Shown: positions 45,610 to 57,989, counted from the first letter of the stretch. The stretch is DNA of 64,000 nucleotides from Ctenosaura bakeri (GCA_948474755.1 CAOLHI010001843.1:248001-312000), one strand, 5' to 3'. Notes: generated from the sequence alone by a model not told the origin. Made by a program: numbers and translations.

Positions 45610-47726
45610 GCAGCGCCTGAATATTGTGTTCACTGAGTTGTTTCCTTAGTTACATTAAGATAATTCACCTCATTTGTTTCAGAGGCAGAGATAATCCATC
45701 ATTTTGTTGATGGTCACTAAGTGCAGCTTTCTAACTTTACTAGTTCTTTCATCTGTTGTTTGACATACTTGATCTGCTCAAGAACAATTTTACATGTGTA
45801 GGTGTGCTTGTCTAGGGAGTATTGTGTGAAATAGATTTCTATTCACCTAGTAAAGAAAACAAGCTTATGCTTATTAGAGCTCCATGTACAACATTTCCGT
45901 GTTAAGGAAAACAAAATATGTGCATTGCATACCACTACAAGTCCATGGTGTTCATGAGTAGGAACACAGTCCAAGGCAATATCAAAAGAACAAATTTATG
46001 CAATATTAGTAATTGATAACAGCAGAAGAATGTGGGAAGGAATGCATACAGTGTTGGAAAACTACAGTGGATTTATCTCCTTGAAACTCCAACAAAATTT
46101 GGCAGGGTTTTGTGAATGCAGATAGGGTTGATTCATTTACTCAACTTCCAATGTGTTAGACTGGGGTGGGCAGGTCCTGGTGCTAATTTTCTGCTCCTGG
46201 CACTCTCCAGGAGCCACATGGACTGTCAAAAAAACAGGAGGAAAATGGAAGGGGATGTAAAAGCATTTCTGGCTTAGAAAATTAGATGCAGGATTTTGGT
46301 GTGAAACAATACAGCAGGAGACTTGCAACATATTTAAAAGGTGAATCTCTGCTCCTGAAGGCTTCTAGGAGAGGCAGTTGGTTTATGGCCAGAAAAGGGG
46401 AATTCCATGGAGTGTGGAGGAAAGAGTCCGGAAGAGCAACCTTGGAAGACTGCATGGGGTTCTAGGGCCACATTGGTCCTCCTGTGTGGTATGCCGTCTT
46501 CTGACAGAACCAAAGTCTTTTTCCATTCTACGCAGAGCAAGTGCAGCACACTGCATTTCACAAAATAAACCAGTAGAAATCTGATGTGAAAAAGCAGTGG
46601 TTGAACAATTCAACCTCCCAGGAAACTCTGCCTTCAAGAAACCACTGAATAACAAAGAACCTTCAAAGCGAGATTATAATTCATTACGATGTTCTAGTGC
46701 ATTCATTAGGAGGATCTAGTCATTAGCAGGTTCTAGTCAATCACCAGAAGTTTGAATCAGGATAATTGATTCTTCTCACTCTACATGTGCAATTGGCCTT
46801 ACTGAGATGTTTGTGCTCTCACTGACAGTTCCGTGAATGACCTGTGTTAATAACACAATTGTTATTCTTTGGTATTTTCACATTTAAATTCATTTCAGTC
46901 TCACTCTTTGAAATTCATCTGTAACCAGTTAGGTTGTACTGAAATTCTGGATTTTCCCCATGGATCTGATAATGTAGGTTAAAATCCACAAACATTCATG
47001 CCACAATAACTGTGCTAGTCTTCAAGGTGCTAGAGAACTTTTGGGTTTTATATTTGCATTAACTTCCTAATAGTGGCAATAAGTTTTATCTGTGAGAATT
47101 AGCTAAATGGTCCTAGTTTCACACTTTGGGGAAAACAAGTATGCTAAGTTGAAGTAAGACTTTATTAAGAAACAACTATATAAAAATTAACAGCAACACA
47201 CACAATATGGTAAACAAGTAGAATGTGCAATGTGGCACATGCAGCACTTCTAGGAGGAGTAAGGCCCATCACTTGTTCACTTAACTTGTCTGCTCAGTTT
47301 GACTTCTAAAATTAGTTGGGGCTTGCTGGGCCTCTTAACCTCTGCACATAATAAATGTCACCAGAAGAGAAAAGGCTTAAAGGACCCATTGGCATGGCCT
47401 ACTTTAGACCCAGTGTTTTGTTTTTAATAAACATATAGTGACTTCCATCACAAATCTTGTTCAATGGTCAATTTGGATTAATTCAAATTTGGTTTCAAGC
47501 TTCAGTTTTGGACAGCTAATGCTTTATGCTGGATAATGGACAGGAGATATACAGCTGTGTTGCTTTTCCTGGATTTTTCACCGGACTTTCAATATCACTA
47601 AATCTAGTGTACTTCTGGATTGCTGATTCTGGATGGGTACTGGGAGCATTTTGTTATAGCATTTTTGGTTCTTTCAGAATTCATTGCTTGGGCACTTCTG
47701 TTCCACACAGTATTTATTTCACCCAA
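45610..47726. other. Unassigned stretch
   Basis: No supported gene. Frames at 46334-46655 on both strands lack domains and splice context. Confidence 0.35.
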
Positions 47727-47738
47727 GAAGCTTCACAC

Positions 47739-49378
47739 TTTTTTTTATTATTATTTTAATCAAAATACATAAAAACATATATAGACACAAATATATATAT
47801 ATTATTATAACAATTCTTCTATTCTCCCCCGCTTCTGTATATCAAAAGTTTCCAGTTGAATCTATCTTCTCCTTTATACATATGTTATCAAATACCAATA
47901 TACTCAACCCACAGATATTTACAAATTTAGCCAAAGGATTATACTTTTCCATTCTCTTTCAAAATTTTGAACCATTTTGTTCTTGAGGGAGTTGGATAAT
48001 TTTTCAGTCTCTACCATGTCTAACATTTTTAATTTCCATTCATCTAATGGAATATCTGTTTTATCTTTCCAATGCTGTGCATATGTCAACCGTGCTGCTG
48101 TAATCAAATACAATAATATCTTCTGTTTTCTAAGCTCCTGGTTCTGACCTAATACATTCAATAAATAAAATTCTGGTACCATTTCAAAATTAACTTTGAA
48201 AATTTTTTGAATTTCATCATGAATTACCTTCCAAAATTTCTTAGCCTTGGAACAAGTCCACCACATATGGAAAAAAGTCCACACCTTTCCCCCACATTTC
48301 CAGCAGTTCGCATCTCCATTTTTGGTTATTTTTTAAAGTCTTTCTGGAGTCATATACCACCTGTGTAACATTTTATAATAATTTTCTCTTAAATTTAAAT
48401 TTGGAGTGAATTTTATTTCTGTTTGCCATACTTTTTCCCATGCTTCTAGCTCGACGGGATGACCTATATTTCGAGCCCACTTAATCATTGACTCTTTTAT
48501 TGACTCAGATTCAAAGTCCCTTTTTAATAATAATTTATAAAACTTCGAGATTCTTTTCTTCTGATGTTCTTTCAACAGTTGATCTAGTTCATTTTCTTGT
48601 CTTTCAAATCCATATAATTTTTAGTCCATTTTGTACCTTTATTTCAACTGGCACCAAGCAAACCAGTCTAGCTCATGACCTTCAGCTTTTAACTCTTCTA
48701 TCAACTTCATTTTGGGGTTCTCTCCTTCCCATTTTGTTATATCTTGATAAGTCAAAAGCTTTCCTTGCTTCATTGGTGCACTCTCATAAGCTTCTTGAGG
48801 GGATGTGAAAGTTGGAATTTTTATATAATATTTCTGTTTTATTTGGAGCCAGATCTTTAATAAAGTTTTCCAGATGCAATGATTATTAAAATCTTTTGTT
48901 CACCGCTATTTTATTATAACATAAATAACCATTCCATCTGAATCTGTTATCAGTTTCTTCCAGATCTTTTAAAGTAGATTTCTCTAATATAATCCAATCT
49001 TTAGTCCAATCTAAAAAACTTGCATAGTAATACATCTTCAAGGACGGCAATTCCAACCCTCCTCACTCTTTTGCATTCTGTAATAATTTAAATCTTATTC
49101 TTGGTTTTTTTGCCTGACCAAATAAATTTTTGAAGTTCCTTTTCCCATTCTTTAAACATTCTCCCATTTCCAATTATTGGTAGATTTTAGAAAAGAAACA
49201 TAAGTTTAGGTAGTAGAGACATTTTAAAAGCATTAATTCTTCCTATAAACAATAAGTTTAATTTAGTCCATTTTTGCATGTCCCTTCTAGTATCCTTCCA
49301 TATCCTTTGATAATTAATTCCAAATAGTTCTTGATTTTTCTTTGTAATAGTTATTCCCAAATATTTAATTTTGTTAAT
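47739..49378 (-). mobile_element. L1 LINE, 5'-truncated and frameshifted
   Basis: On the minus strand fragments read FINKIKYLGITITKKNQELF, WTKLNLLFIGRINAFKMSLLP, in parts, then WARNIGHPVELEAWEKVWQT, LNLRENYYKMLHRWYMTPER and FFHMWWTCSKAKKFWKVIHD. These correspond to the segment after the reverse transcriptase and the C-terminal Cys/His region of L1 ORF2. Several frameshifts make it dead. A 12 bp near-repeat (GAAGCTTCACAC at 47727-47738 and GAAGCTTCTCAC at 49379-49390) may be the target duplication. Confidence 0.85.
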
Positions 49379-49390
49379 GAAGCTTCTCAC

Positions 49391-50940
49391 CTTTAACATG
49401 TACATGGCAGGTGGGTACAACATGATCCTGTGTATGCTGGGAACAGCTGTATCTATTATACAGATTAAACTATTTAATAATTAGTTACTGCTACATTAAA
49501 CTCAGCTGATAAGTATGCAAGAGAATTTTGTTCCTTTTTTGTTAATGAAGATTCTCAGATCACATATTTAGGATGGAAATATCTTGAGATTTCTAGGTTT
49601 TAACTTGAGAAAACAAAATTGCAGATTTCCCCATTCCAGAAAGCTGCTTTGGGAGGGCAGATATCCTAAACTGTGAAGACAGCTTAAAATTATTTTTAAT
49701 TACGGTAAACAAATAATAAACAACAGAGGTAAAGACCGAGGATATAGTTCAAAGAGCCTCTTTGAGCAGAAAGAAATATCCACATGTGGTCCAGTGCTCT
49801 TTTTCTTTGTTAACCCTCCAGCAGATTCTCTTCCACACTTATAAACTGAAACTCCTTTTGAGCTTAACAAACTGCTTATGATGAGCAGGTGAAGGTGGGA
49901 AAAGCCATTGCCATCCCAGGTATGTAGAGATACTCTCACACACATTATTAGAAAACCTCAAGTGGATATGAAGTTCTATTTATAGTTTTACAGAAACCTA
50001 AAAAAATGGATTTTGAAAACAGTTTTATATGATATTCTCTTTAACTGACTGTGGGAAAAAATGATAATGTGAGGAAAGAAAAATGCCCATATTTTTTATT
50101 ACCTATTACACCACATCCATAGGACTCAACTGAAAAGTTTATGCGTTCCTTTCTTCCAGTAGCATCTTCCTTCCCTTTATGAGAAGCCATTTTAGGAACT
50201 TGGAACAGCTTAAGAAATGTGCTTTGATGTTTTGTACATGCTTTGTCCCCAATGTTTCCAAAGCCAACAACTGTAATGGAACAACTGGGACAGCCACAGC
50301 TACTCCCCTACATTCCTTGATTCTCAGAACAGATCCAGACTGATTAAAAAGATCAGAAAGTCCCAGATTTTATTCCTGTTCTTTCTGAAAGAAAGAAAAT
50401 ATGCATGGATCTACAAAAGGTGGTTTCCTTTCCTTTCTCCAAGTCCCATGACACAATCGGGAAGCCTCTCTCACCAAAAAGTGCCTGTGGGTGCTCACTT
50501 AGTATTGATCAAGATTTTACTTTCTGCATTTACCTGCTAAAAGTGATCAAAGATTAATTATTAGAATTAAATGTTAACTTAAATAACTTAACATATAAAC
50601 TGCTCAAATTATATTCAAGCCAATATCACCACCATCACCACTTCCTGCTCCTCCTTCTCCTTCTAGCACCACCCAAAGCCAATTTTTCTGTAATGAATCA
50701 ATATAAGGTAGGCAAAAGACCTTCCTCCTTGTAAAAGCCAAGGGAGAAGCAAAATTCCCACCTAGCCTCAAAAAAGCGATCAGCTAAAGTCTGCACTAAC
50801 ATGCAGGGTGGGTGAGAGGGATAAGAAATATAGAAAGATAGTGGAAGTGGGCTGAAGCAGTGATTTATAACCTCTCTCACTCTGTCTCCCTCCCCATTTT
50901 TGTGCCTCAGTGCAAAATGATGTCATTATCACTCTTTCAT
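49391..50940. other. Unassigned AT-rich stretch
   Basis: No recognisable gene or repeat. Confidence 0.4.
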
Positions 50941-50944
50941 TATG

Positions 50945-51141
50945 GGCCTTTCTGCACTACACTGTTACAGTGCTATTATTCCACTTTCAACATCTTGTGG
51001 AATTCTGAGGTTTGTAGTTTCCTGAGGCCACAGAGCTCTCTGGCTGAGAATTCTAAAGGTCCCTCCCTAAACTGCAAACCCCAGGATTCCATAGGATGTT
51101 GAAAGTGGAATAACAGCACTATAACAGTGTAGTGCAGATCC
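50945..51141. mobile_element. Palindromic GGCC-end MITE, full length
   Basis: GGCCTTTCTGCACTACACTG at the left faces AACAGTGTAGTGCAGA at the right. The last few bases of the right end are altered, so no duplication can be read. Confidence 0.88.
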
Positions 51142-51294
51142 CCTGTCTCTCATCTTTCTAATAAGGGGAAATGACATTCCAGATGACACAAGGCAAGGGG
51201 CTGAATTTAACCCCCCCCCCCACAAAAAAAGAAAAACCAGGAACAAAATCTTGCACTTTTCAATCAATCTGGATTTTTCAAAAAGACCTTAAAA

Positions 51295-51580
51295 GAGGTC
51301 TTTCAATAGCACAGCACACCCCAGTCCGTCGCTGCGCTAATGTGTAGATTTGCAGGCTTGCACCAGCACGAGGCTGCAAATCTTCTGGGGGCAGGCTTTA
51401 GGCTGGCGAGCTTCTCCAGTTGGTGGAGAGCCTCCACCAACTGGAAAGTGCCATTTTTGTCCCCGGAGAAGTGTGCAGTGTGGGCACGCACTGCTCCAGA
51501 TCAGCCTGGATCAGCGGAGGGAGTGCACCAGCCCAGTAAGTATCAGAATGCCCCGTTTTCCCCCAAAGGGCGAAAAAGCC
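51295..51580. mobile_element. GC-rich element related to 60165-60624
   Basis: TTGCAGGCTTGCACCAGC, GGCTGGCGAGCTTCTCCAG, TTGGTGGAGAGCCTCCACCAA (a 21-base near-palindrome, split here) and GAAAGTGCCATTTTTG align with 60378-60490. Terminal ends are not clear. Confidence 0.65.
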
Positions 51581-51589
51581 CCAAGATTC

Positions 51590-52185
51590 ACCCTTCTCCT
51601 GCCCTTTCCAACTTCTGATTGCTACAGTCTCCAACTTCAACGCTGCTACAATTAAGTACTTTACAGTAATTCAGTAGAAGGAGGCATCCAAACAGAGGGG
51701 AGGTGACAAGGGGAGTGGTGGTCTCTTGCCCCTTCCAAATGGAGAAACTTTGGAACCATTCCTACTTTGAAATCCAGTTTGCAATGTCCTTCTTCAAGAG
51801 ATTGTGTGACTCTTCTTTAGATAAGAAAAAGAATAAACATATCGCACAGAAAAGATATGGAGAGCCCTGACAAGTAGGAAAGATTTCTCTTGAGGGAATC
51901 TCCAACTGAATCACTGTACTCCTCGAACTGTGCTTCAGGCTCTCTCATTCACTCTCTTGCAGTCAATTTGCCCCTTTAGTGGATTTTAAATCCTCCCATC
52001 TTTAATTTCTCTAACAGGAACTGTATTGAAGGAATGTATTTGATTTGAAAATACTTCCCCCCACCTTTCCTGCTGTTTTGCCAGTGGATTTGTTTGCTTC
52101 TGAGATTTGCATAAACTTAATATTCTAAAGCTTAATGTTATTGGGTTTGTTCTCTCTACCCTCTTTTTCTTCATTTATTAATCGT
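51590..52185. other. Unassigned stretch
   Basis: No recognisable feature before the (GT)n tract. Confidence 0.35.
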
Positions 52186-52210
52186 GTGTGTGTGTGTGTG
52201 TGTGTGTGTT
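52182..52210. repeat. (GT)n microsatellite
   Basis: About 13 uninterrupted GT units. Confidence 0.9.
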
Positions 52211-52288
52211 CAAGCACCGCATGGCTATACAGTGTTATAGGAAGGAAAACATTAACTTCTGAATGTTCAGAACTGGGAGAGATTTATT

Positions 52289-54432
52289 TGAAGTAAATGC
52301 AAGCTGGAGATAGATTTCTTTTACGGATTGAAGCAATATATAACCAACAAAGAGTTCGATTGATTATTAACAGAGACAGAATTAAGCAGATTGAATTGAA
52401 TAGAGGAACAAGACAGGGATGTCCTCTGTCCCCTCTGTTATTCATAGTGACAATGGAGATATTAAATAACAATATAAGAGAAGACAATGCTATAAGAGGA
52501 ATCCAAATCAAGAAATATCAATACCAACTTAAAGTCTTTGCTGACGATTTGGTATTGTTTTTTGAAGATCCTAAGAGAAGCATGCAAAATCTTATTGGAA
52601 TAATACAAGAATATGGAGAATTTTCAGGATTCAAGGTAAATAAAGAAAAAACAGCTTTGCTAATGAAAAACATGACAGATAAGGAGGAGAAGGAACTAGC
52701 AATTGCAACTGGATTTAATAAAGTACAAAAAGCAAAATATCTAGGTGTCTGGATAGCAAAAATGAATAATGAGCTGTTTCAAAATAACTATAAGAAAAAA
52801 TGGAAAGAGATAACTAAAGACTTGGAAAGATTGACTTCCATGAAATTGTCTATGATAGGGAGAATAGCGACTATTAAAATGAATGTACTTCCAAAGATGA
52901 ATTTTTTGTTTCAAAATCTCCCCATAGTAACAAACAGTAAACCTTTCATACAGTGGAAGAAAGACCTGACCAAATTTATATGGCAAGGGAAAAAACCAAG
53001 AATTAAATGGAACATCATGACGGACCAAATACTTCGAGGAGGAATGGGTGTGCCAGACTTTCAATTATATTACAAAACTGTGGCATTCACATGGCTAAAA
53101 GACTGGATTGACTTACAAGATACAAGAATGCTTGCACTGGAGTGAGCGGACTTGAGGATGGGATGGCATGCCTATATGTTCTATGATAAAGCAAAAATTG
53201 ACAAAGATTTTTCCCATCACTATATCAGAAAATCGCTTTTGAAGATATGGAACAAATATAAGAGTAAAAACATAAGGCAGCTACCCATGTGGGTATCCCC
53301 TCAAGAAGCTTTCTTTGGAAGATGGAAGAAATCAGAGAAATGGCTGAGATATGAAGACATGTTAGAGAAATCAATGAAAAATGTTTATAAGATTAAATCA
53401 AGAGAAAAATTGGATTAAGTAAGGATTGCCATTAAGTTGGTTTCTGTACAGGCAGTTAAATGAGAGATTCCAAATGGATTTGAAAACTTATGGAATAGAA
53501 TCCAAAGAAAAGACAGGAGTGATTAAATGGATCTTTGACAATCCACCTCATTTGTTAGCCCATATATATCAAGAAACTTTAATATAGGAGAGACAGGAGG
53601 AGACTATGAAATCTGCAATGATTTTGTGGGCGCAGAATATTGGACATTCAATTCAATTAGATGAATGGGAACAGAGCTGGAGAAGGACACAAAAATTTAC
53701 AATGGCTCAGAATCTTAAAGAGAACTATTTCAAATTGTTTCATAGATGGTATATGACACCAGATAAGTTAAAAAAGATTTACAATACAGATACAGGAATG
53801 TGTTGGAAATGTCAGAAAAAGGTGGGAACAATATTTCATATGTGGTGGTCCTGTCCCAAGGCAAAGAAATATTGGAGAGAAATACATAAAAAGATGTGTG
53901 AAGTACTGAAGGTTCAATTTGAAAAAAAAACCCTGAATTTTATTTGTTAAACGTGACAAATGTTCTTGAGAATACTAGTATTAAGAGACATTGGAGATTA
54001 ATACTGTATATGATAACAACACCCTGAACAAAATATGCCAAAATGTGGAAGTCTCAGCAAATACCCACAATTGAACAATGGTGGGGGACGTTTATTGAGA
54101 ATAGAAACGCAGATATCGTCTCTCAGAGATTAAAGGGGAAATTGGATGATCAGATAAAAGCAGAATGGCAAATTGTAATGGGTAACTGCTGGGAACTGCC
54201 AAGTGAGAATGTCTGAACTGTGGTTGAAATTAAAGAGGGATAACTGTAACATAACAGGAGTGGACAAGAGAAACGCAAGATCAAGCATTTAAGATGAACA
54301 TAGAATTGTGATGCATAATTTTTATATGTGAATAGAAATTCAGAAAATGAAAACTAGATCAGAGTGGAAGAACAAAAACATTACATGTAAAACTACAATT
54401 TAAGATGATTTTTTTTATTTGTAAAACTTAAT

Positions 54433-54475
<43 letters not shown>

Positions 54476-54476
54476 T
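52289..54476 (+). mobile_element. L1 LINE, 5'-truncated ORF2 with 19 bp target duplication
   Basis: A 282-codon frame (52297-53145) begins inside the reverse transcriptase. It has GTRQGCPLSPLLF, the catalytic FADDLVLF, then GFKVNKEKTALL and KAKYLGVWI. After stops and shifts the C-terminus continues (53152-53418, 53606-53950) with LKENYFKLFHRWYMTPDKL and the zinc-knuckle-like CWKCQKKVGTIFHMWWSCP (C-x2-C...H...C). The endonuclease and the N-terminal part of the reverse transcriptase are absent. It ends in an AATAAA-like signal and a long (TA)n. The flanks repeat GAACTGGGAGAGATTTATT (52270-52288) and GAACTGAGAGAGATTTATT (54477-54495), 18 of 19 identical, so both ends of the insertion are defined. 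Confidence 0.93.
54436..54472. repeat. (TA)n microsatellite at the L1 3' end
   Basis: About 18 AT units where a poly-A tail would be expected. Confidence 0.9.
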
Positions 54477-54552
54477 GAACTGAGAGAGATTTATTGGCCA
54501 CTTTCTTTGAAAATGTTGTCTTCTATAGACAAATATTTCCACCCACAGTAAT

Positions 54553-54625
54553 AGTGCAATCATATACAGATCTATTCAGAATTAAGTGACTTCAGTGGGA
54601 CTTACTGCTAGGTAAGGATTGTAGC
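54553..54625. mobile_element. Short sauropsid repeat fragment ('GTGGGACTTACTGC')
   Basis: GTGACTTCAGTGGGACTTAC and GGTAAGGATTGTAGCCAAAG match a phrase common in reptile interspersed repeats. Class not assigned. Confidence 0.45.
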
Positions 54626-54880
54626 CAAAGTGAGACATTCTAAAAAGGCATTTGAATGGTAATATCTCTTTATGACAGTCATGTTGTTTCCAGATGTATC
54701 TTTCTCAATCAATTTCATTCCATTTACCTCCTGTAGCTAAAAGTATTGTACATTGTTTTTTGGTACACCCCCCCTTCACCCCCATTCTATTTGTATTCTC
54801 CAACAACTCTATAACGTGGGTTAAACTGAGAAGCTATAGTTGGCTCAAGATGATAACATGAGTGTTTTCAGGGAGACTAG

Positions 54881-55084
54881 GGGCCTTTCCCCACTACACT
54901 GTTATAGTGCTATTATTTCACTTTCAACATCCTATGAAATCCTGGGGTTTGCAGTTTACGAGGGATGGCATTTAGAATTATCAGCCAGAGAGCTCTTTGA
55001 CCTCAGTAAACTACAAACTCCAGAATTCCACAGGATATTGATAGTGGAATAATAGCACTAAAACAGTGTAGGGCGGAATGGCCC
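54881..55084. mobile_element. Palindromic GGCC-end MITE, full length
   Basis: 204 bp from GGGCCTTTCCCCACTACACT to GTGTAGGGCGGAATGGCCC, with TAG on each side (or CTAGG if the ends are read as GGCC). It shows the longest central region, with GAGCTCTTTGACCTCAG. Confidence 0.88.
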
Positions 55085-55365
55085 TAGGTGTTGACCTCAT
55101 TTAGAATGTGCATTGGGCAGAGAGGTGAGGGTGGGAGGTGAGCACAGAACCATAGACCCAGTGACCATGGATCTGAGAGAAAGGTGTAATTTGGAGTAGG
55201 GTCTGATAAAGGCATTTTGATTTGACAATAATGCATCATAAAATATTATATTTATTGATAATTGTCCTGTGTGTGCACACTCAAAGACACATACAAATAA
55301 TGTAGTTTTTGATTTTTTTTTCAGGTTCTCCTAAATTCAGTACATAAATTCAAAGCTCTCTCTGT
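55085..55365. other. Unassigned stretch
   Basis: Nothing recognisable. Confidence 0.35.
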
Positions 55366-55369
55366 TTAA

Positions 55370-55530
55370 ACCAGGAGTTTTGTGTGTTCTTCCTCATTAA
55401 TCACTTTTGCATTTGACCACACTCTTGAACATGACCTATTGTTGCCTGTGCACAGCATTCTGACCACATGCTGATGTTGCTTGACCATGTGTCTCTGTTT
55501 TCATTTGTGAACTTTTGGAGGGTATACATT
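55370..55530. mobile_element. Unclassified ~400 bp family, right half
   Basis: TTCTTCCTCATTAATCAC, GATGTTGCTTGACCATGTG and TTTTGGAGGGTATACATTT match the right halves of copies A-C. Confidence 0.55.
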
Positions 55531-55596
55531 TCTAGTAAGCCAAAAAGTCCCACTCCAGATACAATCACTTTCAAGAGTAATGACTGCCTTAACTAA

Positions 55597-55775
55597 AGCC
55601 ATTTCCACACTAGCCTATTATAGCGCAATGATTCCACTTTCAACATCCTCTGGAATCCTGGGGTTTGCAGTTTCGGGAGGGGCCACCTGGCCCCTCCCGA
55701 AACTGCAAACCCAGGATTCCAGAGGATGTTGAAAATGGAATTAACATGCTATGACAGGCTAGTACAGAAATGGGT
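55597..55775. mobile_element. Palindromic GGCC-end MITE, near-perfect hairpin
   Basis: 179 bp with a TAA duplication on both sides. The inner arms are almost perfect complements: TTTGCAGTTTCGGGAGGGGC faces GCCCCTCCCGAAACTGCAAA around a loop of only a few bases. It is the most symmetrical copy in the window. Confidence 0.9.
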
Positions 55776-56820
55776 TAAGACTAGCGGTTTTCTGCCATAA
55801 TTCCTAAATTATGGGATTTCTTCCATGTGTGAGACCAAGCCAGCTTAGTAATTTCTTTTGCTTCCAGTTATTATTTTTATTTTATATAAACTGTTCTAAA
55901 AGGATTCCTGTTGGATGACAGTATTTAAGTACTGTAAATCAATCAACAAAGCATGAAGCTATGTAACAGACAGTGTTTAATTGACCAGGGAAAGATTCCT
56001 AAACTTTCTTATAGTATGCCTCCGTGTTTTAAACACAAAACCCACAGAGGTGCTCATAAACATCAAACTGCACCCTGGCTCTGCCAAAGAAGGAAAATAA
56101 CAAGAGCTCTATTTTGGGCTGACCAAGCAAGGACAATATGGTGAAGTTTGCCAACATATTTAGAGGTATTGTCACTGGGCAAATCTCATGTATTTGTTGG
56201 CAATTGTTACTGTCTCTTCTGCTTTTCCCCAATAGGACCTACCTCATACTTTTGGAAAAAAACATGTAGAGAGGCTTAGAAATAAATCTTGAAACTTGGT
56301 TTGAAAAAAAAATCCCTTTAGAAGAATAGAGCAGGCTGTTGAAATCCTGTGTGAGCAATAAACTTCCCAATGTTGTAAATGAATCAAAAGTCCCATAACA
56401 TCTTGTCCTAAGAAACAATGGCTTTCTCAGGCCCAAATGAATAAGTGGACTGCTCAGATTTCAGAAGCAACAAGGGACAAACACAACAGGTTTTCTCTCC
56501 CTCTATATAGATTGTATATCTTCAGGTCTTTGTGGGCTTCTAAGCTAAAGACCCTTATCGTACCAAGACAGAAGTGTTTTTAGTACATGAAATGTCATGT
56601 TGGATGAATGAAAGATTCACATCCTTGTTTTCGAAAATAACTGCACTTTAGGACCAAAACAGAACTGACTTGGGAGATGTGTGATTTAGTCTCTTGATGC
56701 TTCTGTATATAAAAAGCAGCCTTTGAGGCCACAGTTGGAAGCACAGAATGAGAGGAAGGAACACTATTTAACCCTGATTCTCTCTTCTGCCATTTATCTG
56801 TGCAAAACTGTATCTGACAC
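55776..56820. other. Unassigned AT-rich stretch
   Basis: No recognisable gene or repeat. Confidence 0.4.
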
Positions 56821-56823
56821 CAT

Positions 56824-57066
56824 GGCCCTTTTCACATTTTTTTTTTGCACAAGCACCCCTTGAGCATCGCGTGAATGGGAGTGTTGCTCCGTACTATGCA
56901 CTCCCACTCGCGCAATGCTCATGAGGCTAAAGCAGGGCGTGCACGCATTTTTTGATTTTCGGCCGATGCGGGAGGAAGAAGGGCTGTCATGAGCTGCTGA
57001 AGCGAGCAGTTGCTCGTGCGAACGCTGCTCCCCACTGCCGCAGCAAGGTACGGTGCGAAAAGGGCC
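56824..57066. mobile_element. GC-rich GGCC-end non-autonomous DNA transposon, short copy
   Basis: 243 bp from GGCCCTTTTCACAT to GTGCGAAAAGGGCC with a perfect CAT duplication. It has the same left hairpin as 30096-30524 (TTGAGCATCGCGTGAATGGG facing CCCACTCGCGCAATGCTCA). Its right duplication abuts the first base of the solo LTR. Confidence 0.9.
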
Positions 57067-57068
57067 CA

Positions 57069-57849
57069 TGTTACCACGGTTCTGACATGCCTGGTGAACA
57101 GGCGCGGCCGTTAATGGTTGAACATTCCAATCCCCATTTAGGCAGGCAGATTAATGCCTCTCTGTTGCTTCAGGGACCATTTTCTTGCAGACACACCTTG
57201 CTTAAGCGCGACTTTACACTTTACAAAGACCATCAGCCGAGAGCCGACACTTTCTTTATGCTGAGCCATTTGTATACTGGCTATACTATTGTCATCCAGC
57301 GCTAAGCTCATCATGTAAAACCTGACCTTTTCCAACGTTTTTGTCCCACTCCAAATTTCCTTTGTTCTCACCGAGCATGGCATGGCCTGTAGGCACAATC
57401 CACCCTATAAAAACTCCCCGATTCCGAGCACTCCTCGGAACACTCCGGACTGCTATCCTGCTTTGCTGTTGGTTTGTCCAGCGAGTTGCCCCCTCAGTGA
57501 ACCACGCTGAGCTTTCTTCCCTGCAACCTCCACTTCTCTCCAGGACTACGAGATAAGGTGTCATATCACCCATTTCCCCCCGAAAAGTCCCATTTCTATT
57601 CTAGTTAATCGTGTGCATGTGGTGTCTTATTCGTTGTTTGTCCTTTAATAAAGCTATCATCTTTGTTACTTTTAAACTTGTCTGGCTGCTCTTCTGACCT
57701 GATGCTGTAGACACAGGGTTGCAAGATCCCAGCTAAGTTACCCTGCCTCTCGTTTAGCTTAAGAGAGTGCTCGAGTTGATTTCCTCATCTTGTGTTTTTG
57801 ATTGGTTATTTGGGCGCCCCTCCCGAGACCCCCACAATACAGGGTAACA
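57069..57849 (+). mobile_element. Solo LTR of an LTR retrotransposon or endogenous retrovirus
   Basis: Starts TGTTACC and ends GGTAACA, inverted 7-mers beginning TG and ending CA. A TATA box (CCTATAAAAACTCC, about 57403) lies upstream of GCACTCCTCGG, and AATAAAG is at about 57646, followed by a U5-like segment rich in CCTGCCTCTCG and CGCCCCTCCCGAGACC. It aligns in order with 61856-62675. No gag, pol, primer-binding site or partner LTR follows. Gypsy or ERV origin cannot be decided from this. Flanks CCCA and ACCA are only a poor duplication. Confidence 0.82.
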
Positions 57850-57989
57850 ACCAAACTATAATTTCTAATTTCCAAATGGGGGTGGAATATAAGTTCTTTT
57901 AAGCATGTTTTTACCCCAGCCACACTTTTAACTCTTGGCTATATGGGCAGAATACCAGCACAGCTTTTAAATTTTTCTGAACTACTAGT

